A stretch of 64,000 bases of DNA, from NCBI GenBank assembly GCA_028282545.1, contig JANQHT010000059.1:1-64000 (forward strand). Direction: 5' to 3'. Origin of the DNA: Spirochaetales bacterium (GTDB taxonomy: Bacteria; Spirochaetota; Spirochaetia; DSM-27196; Alkalispirochaetaceae). The notes below the pieces were generated by a model. The model saw nothing but the letters and a program-made list of their open reading frames with translations, was not told where the DNA came from and did no database searches. A program made the position numbers and the translations under genes. This document shows positions 59,536 through 64,000 of the stretch, one piece after another; the stretch's first letter is position 1, and each line of letters opens with the position of its first letter.

Positions 59536-60291
59536 GTGTATACAAGTCTTTCGGAGCGAGAAACCAAACTTCTGTTGCTGCTTGTCGAAACGGAAAACCA
59601 TTCACTAAAGGATTTCAGCCGTGAGCTGGGCGTAACCACCGTCACAATCCGCAATGACCTGGAGAGCCTTGCAAACAAGCATTACATCGTCCGCACAAAG
59701 GGAGCCACCTTCCCGGCATTTCATCACTACGTATTGGAACGGCAGGAACAACAGGCGGAGGAAAAGACGCGTATTGCAAAGGCTGCAGCCGAAATGGTTG
59801 TCGACAACGACACGATCATGATTAACGCCGGGACAACGACCGCAACGCTTGGAAAGTACCTGTTCGGCAAGCGTAACCTTCGCGTTGTTACCGACTCTGC
59901 TCTTTTGCTTTTGTACGCACGTACCAATCCGCAGGTAAAACTGACCGTTGTAGGCGGTGAGTTTGACCCGTCAACCGAGTCCTTCATGGGCCCGGCCGCC
60001 GTCACCGAATTGAAGAAGTACAGAGTTCGGACCGCCTTTGTCGGCACGGCCGGGTTCTCCGCAGATTTCGGCGTCACAACCGACGAAACCGGTAGTGCCG
60101 AGATCGTACGGACGATGGCTGATCAATCTGATCAGATTGTCGTAATGGCCGACTCATCAAAGTTGAATCGGGGTGGTTTTGCCCACATGCTACCGATTGA
60201 GCGCGTGTCTGTGCTTATTACCGACGATAACATCGACAAACAAGCCATCGAAGCGTTTGCTGAGAAGGGCGTTGCCATCCGTGTCGTGTGA
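59536..60291 (+). CDS. DeoR-family transcriptional regulator
   Basis: 251 residues. The helix-turn-helix is near the N-terminus (LKDFSRELGVTTVTIRNDLE), followed by the sugar-phosphate sensing domain: INAGTTTATLGKYLF, VVGGEFDPSTESFMGPAA, FVGTAGFSADFGVTTDETGS and VVMADSSKLNRGGFAHML. DeoR proteins usually repress sugar or nucleoside genes and release with a phosphorylated intermediate. GTG 59536 is used. It lies between the divergent gene pairs. Confidence 0.9.
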   Translation: MYTSLSERETKLLLLLVETENHSLKDFSRELGVTTVTIRNDLESLANKHYIVRTKGATFPAFHHYVLERQEQQAEEKTRIAKAAAEMVVDNDTIMINAGTTTATLGKYLFGKRNLRVVTDSALLLLYARTNPQVKLTVVGGEFDPSTESFMGPAAVTELKKYRVRTAFVGTAGFSADFGVTTDETGSAEIVRTMADQSDQIVVMADSSKLNRGGFAHMLPIERVSVLITDDNIDKQAIEAFAEKGVAIRVV

Positions 60292-60352
60292 TTGCCAGGC
60301 AGGGTTGAATCAGAATGAGGAGGATTCGACGGCGGTTAGGAGAAGAGCCCAT

Positions 60353-61315
60353 GTGCCGGAGGAACAACACCGCCGCCGCAGAATCGACAGGTGCGTCGTG
60401 GTCGGCAGCATCAATACAGACTTTTTCTTTGCGGTTCAACAACCGCCCTCTCCCGGAGAGTCGGTATTGGGTACCTCATTCTCTATGTCGTTCGGAGGAA
60501 AAGGGGCCAATCAGGCGGTTCAAGCTGCCCTGATGGGTATCCAAACCACTTTTGTCGGTCGGATCGGTACCGACGTTTTTTCGGGCATGAACTTCGATGA
60601 CTTGCGCGACAAAAACGTTAATGTCGACTGCGTGTTCGTAGACGAGACATACGGTATTGGAAAGGGCCTGGTTGTTCTGGACGAAACAGGAGAAAACCAG
60701 ATTATCGTTGTGCCTGAAGCAAATTGGCGGTGGAGCGAGGCGGAAATCGAACGGGCAACACCGGTTGTCGCAGCCGCGTCGATTGCCGTTTTCCAGTTGG
60801 AGATACCGGTAAGCGTCGTGGTCAGATTGGCGTCCGTCGCGCGTGACGCCGGGGCAACGGTTGTTCTCAATCCGTCGCCGGTCCCACCGGACGGCGCGCC
60901 CGGAGATCTCTTGCAGTTGGTGGACGTACTCGTTCTCAATGCGACTGAAGCAACCGCGCTAACCGGGATTCCCGTGACCGATTGCGAGTCGTCCGTTCCC
61001 GCAGCGCAGGAATTGGTATCCAAAGGAGTCGGCGCCGTTGTGACGACGCTTGGCTCCGCCGGTAGCGTCTTTTTTGACGGAGAGGAAGCGGTCCGGGGAC
61101 GCGCTTTTTCGGTCGATGCGGTGGACCCCACCGGTGCGGGTGACGCTTTTTGTGCTGCCTTTGCCTGTTCTTACTCCAGTCCGAGCGATGCTGCAGACGC
61201 TCTCACGTTTGCGAACGCCGCCGGGGCACTGGCAACAACCCGAAAGGGGGCCAGAGCCGGTCTGGCTACGCGGGAGGAAATTGTCAGGTTCATTCAACAG
61301 GAGCGTACACAGTGA
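60353..61315 (+). CDS. Ribokinase-family (PfkB) sugar kinase
   Basis: 320 residues. Substrate motif GSINTDFFFAVQQPPSPGES near the start, SFGGKGANQAVQAALMGIQT, and the ATP/catalytic DPTGAGDAFCAAFAC. GGKGANQAVA-type sequences are characteristic of ribokinase rather than fructokinase. Ribose released by the neighbouring nucleoside hydrolase is the obvious substrate, by inference. GTG 60353 follows AGGAG; later in-frame GTGs lack this. The stop overlaps the next gene in a GTGA. Confidence 0.87.
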   Translation: MPEEQHRRRRIDRCVVVGSINTDFFFAVQQPPSPGESVLGTSFSMSFGGKGANQAVQAALMGIQTTFVGRIGTDVFSGMNFDDLRDKNVNVDCVFVDETYGIGKGLVVLDETGENQIIVVPEANWRWSEAEIERATPVVAAASIAVFQLEIPVSVVVRLASVARDAGATVVLNPSPVPPDGAPGDLLQLVDVLVLNATEATALTGIPVTDCESSVPAAQELVSKGVGAVVTTLGSAGSVFFDGEEAVRGRAFSVDAVDPTGAGDAFCAAFACSYSSPSDAADALTFANAAGALATTRKGARAGLATREEIVRFIQQERTQ

Positions 61316-62367
61316 ACATCAATGCTAAGGGGCCGGTACGCAAGGTGATTTTCGATTGCGACATTGGGTGGTTCAACGATGACGCAATCGCCTTGCTTTT
61401 TGCGCATCAATCACCCGAAATCGAGTTGTTAGGTGTGACACCCGTAGCGGGCAACTTTGACCTTCGCAATTCGGTTTCCGCAGCATTAAAGGTGTTGGAG
61501 TTCATCGGCGAAACGGCGATCCCTGTATGTCCGGGGTTGGCCCGGCCACTGGTTCACGAACGGACTTCGTATACCGAGGCAGTGTGGGGCGACTGGGCAA
61601 AAGAGATGCCGGAAGATCGGCTGCCTGGCGGGCCGCCGCAATTGAAGGCTGATCCGCGCCTGGCAGCCAACTTCATCGCTGAGACCATTCTCGGACACAC
61701 CGCCCCAGTGACGATCATCGCCACAGGACCGCTGACGAACGTGGCCGTGGCTGTCCGCATGTACCCGGAAATCGTCAACCGCGTGGAAGAGGTTATCATA
61801 ATGGGTGGCGCAATTCAGCTCCTTCCTGGGGGAAACGGGAATATCACCCCCGGAGCCGAGTTCAATTTTTGGGTCGATCCTGAAGCCGCGCGTATCGTGC
61901 TCCGTTCCGGCATGCCGATCAGTCTGTGTCCTCTGAACGTCTGTAAGCGTCCAACCTTTACCATTGAACTGTACGAACGCGTCATCGCCGAACAATCGGC
62001 GGTTTCGGAACTTTTCAGATTGGGGGTGGGGCCCCATTTTCTGGATCCTGAACTAGACCGGAAAAAGCCAAGGCTCTACTATGGGTTGTGCGACTCGATC
62101 TGCGTCGCTTTCTGCATCAGGCCGGAGATCTTTGAGACACACCGGCTTCACGTAGACGTCGATATTTCCCACGGGCTCTCGTACGGCGCTTCCTACGGAT
62201 TCGTTCTCGGAGAGTATCGGACGGGGTGCGAATCCGATTTTCCGCTCTACGGAAGCACCAAAGAGATGACGGTTGTATCTGACGTTTATCTCGACGAATT
62301 CATACAACTCTGGCTTAACACAACGACAGGCAAGGAGGGAAATAGAGCGACAGTACAACAACCGTAG
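61312..62367 (+). CDS. Nucleoside hydrolase (IUNH family)
   Basis: 351 residues. Calcium-site motif DCDIGWFNDDAIALLFAH (two residues longer between Gly and Asp-Asp than the usual DTDPGxDDA), GVTPVAGNFDLRN, IIATGPLTNVAVAVRMYPEI, and NFWVDPEAARIVLRSG. It should split a ribonucleoside into base and ribose. GTG 61312 overlaps the kinase stop. The neighbouring transporter remnant is of a nucleoside type, which agrees. Confidence 0.85.
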   Translation: MNINAKGPVRKVIFDCDIGWFNDDAIALLFAHQSPEIELLGVTPVAGNFDLRNSVSAALKVLEFIGETAIPVCPGLARPLVHERTSYTEAVWGDWAKEMPEDRLPGGPPQLKADPRLAANFIAETILGHTAPVTIIATGPLTNVAVAVRMYPEIVNRVEEVIIMGGAIQLLPGGNGNITPGAEFNFWVDPEAARIVLRSGMPISLCPLNVCKRPTFTIELYERVIAEQSAVSELFRLGVGPHFLDPELDRKKPRLYYGLCDSICVAFCIRPEIFETHRLHVDVDISHGLSYGASYGFVLGEYRTGCESDFPLYGSTKEMTVVSDVYLDEFIQLWLNTTTGKEGNRATVQQP

Positions 62368-62409
62368 GGCCGGTCGGGTGAGGGGGAGAGGCGGTGTCGC
62401 CCTCCGACC

Positions 62410-62628
62410 GAAGAGGGGTCGTTTCTTGCCGGTGCGCTGGCCGCGCTGATCACCACCTCCGATCTTGCGTTGGCGAACGATAAAACGATAAAAGGGCTAT
62501 CGGGTTTATCGGTGGTTTGGCGGAAGCGGGGGTCGGTCTGGCCGCGAACGAGAACTTTGACGCGATTGTTCCCGCCGAGTTTGTCGACCAAATCCAGGAG
62601 TTGATTGAACAGGTGGAATCCAGCGCAC
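62410..62628 (+). pseudogene. Remnant of a BMP-family nucleoside-binding lipoprotein
   Basis: Two patches typical of BmpA/Med-type proteins remain in different frames: EEGSFLAGALAALITTSD, and [20 protein letters not shown] with [19 protein letters not shown]. Between and before them most of the about 330-residue protein is missing. The pieces fuse directly into the ATPase remnant. It cannot encode a functional protein. Confidence 0.62.
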
Positions 62629-63233
62629 TGGTGCATCAACACCTGATGCTCGCTCCCGATCTCACGGTCGCAGAAAACATCGTCCTCGGCACCGAGCCGC
62701 GTCGGGCGCGGATGTTTCTGGACCGTGATCTATCGGTTGGAACCCGACAACGAGTGGAAATCCTCAAAGCGCTCTTTCGTCGGGCGGAACTTCTCATTTT
62801 CTTGACGAACCGACCGCCGTTCTCACTCCTCAGGAGAGCAAGATTCTCTTCCGAACGCTCGACGTGTTGCGGGACGATGGGAAGACCGTTTTGTTTATCT
62901 CACACAAGCTGGACGAGGTAATGCGCGTTGCCGAACACGTGACGATTATGAGGAATACGTCCGTCGTCGATACGCGCGCTGCGGACGGCTTGTCTCGGGA
63001 CGATATAGCGCGGCTCATGGTTGGTCGGGAGATAGACTTTGGTCGCCTTGCAGACAACCGGAACAGCGGCGCTCCCCTTGTTACCGTGGAGAACCTGCGG
63101 TTTTCCACCATTGAAAACGTACCGATCCTGCGAGGAGTCTCGTTTCACGTTCGCGCGGGAGAGATCTTCGGAATAGCGGGAGTCGAGGGGAACGGACAAT
63201 CGGAGCTTGTCCGCGCCGTGACCGGTTTCCTTC
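62629..63233 (+). pseudogene. Frameshifted, deleted ABC ATPase of a nucleoside transporter
   Basis: Resembles the ATPase of BMP-type nucleoside transporters: [19 protein letters not shown], then a deletion of about 40 codons, [20 protein letters not shown] (the signature), a frameshift before [12 protein letters not shown], then [17 protein letters not shown] and the second half GIAGVEGNGQSELVRAVTG. The first P-loop and the end of the protein are lost. Confidence 0.75.
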
Positions 63234-63440
63234 ACGGCAGGCCAGTTCTATATCGGTGCTGAAGGTACACTGTACTTGGGTGCCGCGATCGGAACCGCGG
63301 TTGGCGTCTCAACGGTGTTACCGTGGTATCTTCACGTTCCCGTCGTGCTTTTGGTCTCCGCTTTGGCCGGGTGGCTGGGCGTTTGTGCCGGGCTACCTGA
63401 AAGCGCACCCACCGATAGTGCGGGCCCATGGTGCAGCTCT
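63234..63440 (+). pseudogene. Remnant of a nucleoside-transporter permease
   Basis: FYIGAEGTLYLGAAIGTAVG and PVVLLVSALAGWLG are typical of BMP-type (YufP-like) permeases. A frameshift near 63380 switches to AFVPGYLKA in the next frame. Both ends of the gene are missing; it joins the ATPase remnant at about 63233 through a large deletion. Confidence 0.68.
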
Positions 63441-63487
63441 TTCCGAAAAGGGCTGCCCGAGGGGTATAATCCAACCGGGAGGTTGGT
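63437..63487. repeat. Right copy of the repeat flanking the second insertion
   Basis: CTCTTTCCG, 13 intervening bases and the 29-bp segment identical to 57450-57478, ending with GGAGG and the start of the DOMON gene at 63488. Confidence 0.8.
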
Positions 63488-64000
63488 ATGGAAGGGGGTT
63501 GTATGGAACGGAGGAAACGAATCGCGATCACGACGATTCTGCTCGTCGTGATCGCGCTGCCGCTTGCGGCGCAGGAGATCCCCGCGGGCTTCCGCGTCGA
63601 ACGATCCGGTCCGTTCACGCTGGCCTGGAGAGTTGCCGGCGAACAGATAGAAGTGATCATGGCGGCCCCGACGTCGGGTTGGGTCGCGGTCGGATTTGGG
63701 CCCTCCAGCGGTATGCGTGGCGCGAACATCATCATCGGGTTTGTGGACGACGCGGGAAACGCCGTCGTTGAAGACCACGTGGGGCATCGGCGCACGGCGC
63801 ACCGACTCGATACGCGGCACGGCGGGAGGACAAACGTAACACTTTTGGACGGGAGCGAAAGCGAAGCGGGCACGCGAATCAGGTTTCGTATGCCCCTCGA
63901 TTCCGGTGACGACGCCGACACGCCCCTTGTTCGCGGAGCGCTGACGGAGGTCATCTACGCCTGGGGGCGGCCGGGGACGGACAACACCGCCACTATCCAT
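63488..64000 (+). CDS. Secreted DOMON-domain protein (3' end outside window)
   Basis: 171 residues seen. A signal sequence (RIAITTILLVVIALPLAAQE) precedes a DOMON domain: FTLAWRVAGEQIEVIMAAPT, GWVAVGFGPSSGMRGANIII and RIRFRMPLDSGDDADTPLVR. DOMON domains bind haem or sugars. ATG 63488 uses the GGAGG of the repeat; ATG 63503 is also possible. It was probably next to tctA before the second insertion. Confidence 0.85.
   Translation, partial: MEGGCMERRKRIAITTILLVVIALPLAAQEIPAGFRVERSGPFTLAWRVAGEQIEVIMAAPTSGWVAVGFGPSSGMRGANIIIGFVDDAGNAVVEDHVGHRRTAHRLDTRHGGRTNVTLLDGSESEAGTRIRFRMPLDSGDDADTPLVRGALTEVIYAWGRPGTDNTATIH

Larger units (their letters stand above)
57426..63487. mobile_element. Second insertion flanked by duplicated gene ends
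   Basis: About 6 kb between two copies of the tctA 3'-end/leader repeat. The layout mirrors the first island: a short direct repeat taken from the end of a flanking gene, metabolic cargo, no recombinase. The right-hand part (62410-63440) is decayed, which suggests that the insertion is not recent. The original order was probably tctA followed directly by the DOMON gene. Confidence 0.62.

Noticed and set aside
1-64000. tRNA, rRNA, tmRNA or CRISPR features
   Set aside because: No cloverleaf, rRNA segment or regularly spaced repeat was recognised by reading; a covariance search was not possible.

Overview
The window is a 64 kb, GC-rich chromosomal segment from a spirochaete, most likely a free-living member of the Spirochaetaceae-like lineages. 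The main evidence is the flagellar set: two core flagellins of the FlaB type, two secreted FlaA sheath proteins in tandem, and flgN-flgK-flgL-fliW-csrA and fliD-flaG blocks around them. No rRNA, tRNA, CRISPR array, integrase or transposase gene was recognised.

Layout. 1-5.5 kb holds the end of a YprB-like nuclease gene, glgA, a GNAT acetyltransferase, a secreted family 3 glycoside hydrolase and trxB. 5.6-10 kb is a motility operon (flgN, flgK, flgL, fliW, csrA). 10-11.4 kb holds tsaB and tsaE (tRNA t6A) with a small unknown gene. 11.4-18.8 kb is a second motility block read leftwards (PilZ protein, TPR protein, two flaB genes, flaG, fliD and an unknown gene). 18.9-22.5 kb is housekeeping (infC-rpmI-rplT, a coiled-coil gene, zapA, metX-metW). 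22.6-26.8 kb holds a membrane protein, a lipoprotein, two flaA genes with a consensus promoter and terminator, and a cytosolic histidine kinase with a cyclic-nucleotide-binding-like domain.

26.8-39.4 kb is a probable genomic island. It is bounded by two 50-bp direct repeats (49 of 50 identical) made of the 3' end of tatD. Its cargo is one ten-gene leftward operon: a taurine/sulfonate-type ABC transporter, two alkaline-phosphatase-superfamily hydrolases, a DUF3604 metallohydrolase, an anhydro-N-acetylmuramic acid kinase homologue, two dehydrogenases and a GntR/UTRA regulator. 39.3-46 kb returns to backbone: tatD, then an envelope operon (outer-membrane barrel, ECF sigma factor, anti-sigma factor, secreted caspase-like protein with a repeat domain, DUF4097 protein) and a rhomboid protease. 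46-57.4 kb has ilvD, a dehydrogenase, two TIM-barrel isomerases and a split transketolase read leftwards. Two overlapping GntR/FCD regulator genes and a tripartite tricarboxylate-type transporter follow rightwards. Matching TTGTATACAA palindromes lie at the transcription starts of both arms.

57.4-63.5 kb is a second island-like insertion, again flanked by a duplicated gene end (a 29-bp exact core within about 52 bp). It carries a phosphoglycerate-mutase-family phosphatase, a RuBisCO-like protein, a DeoR regulator, a ribokinase-family kinase, a nucleoside hydrolase and a heavily deleted BMP-type nucleoside ABC transporter. The window ends inside a secreted DOMON-domain protein whose truncated sister copy sits at the other end of the insertion.

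How the parts work together. FliW and CsrA are encoded 5 kb from two flagellin genes whose leaders carry exact CsrA consensus sites over the Shine-Dalgarno sequence, so the window probably contains a complete flagellin homeostasis circuit. The two insertions carry transport and catabolism modules for unknown phosphorylated or nucleoside-derived sugars. The RuBisCO-like/nucleoside hydrolase/kinase module is the best candidate for an undescribed pathway.
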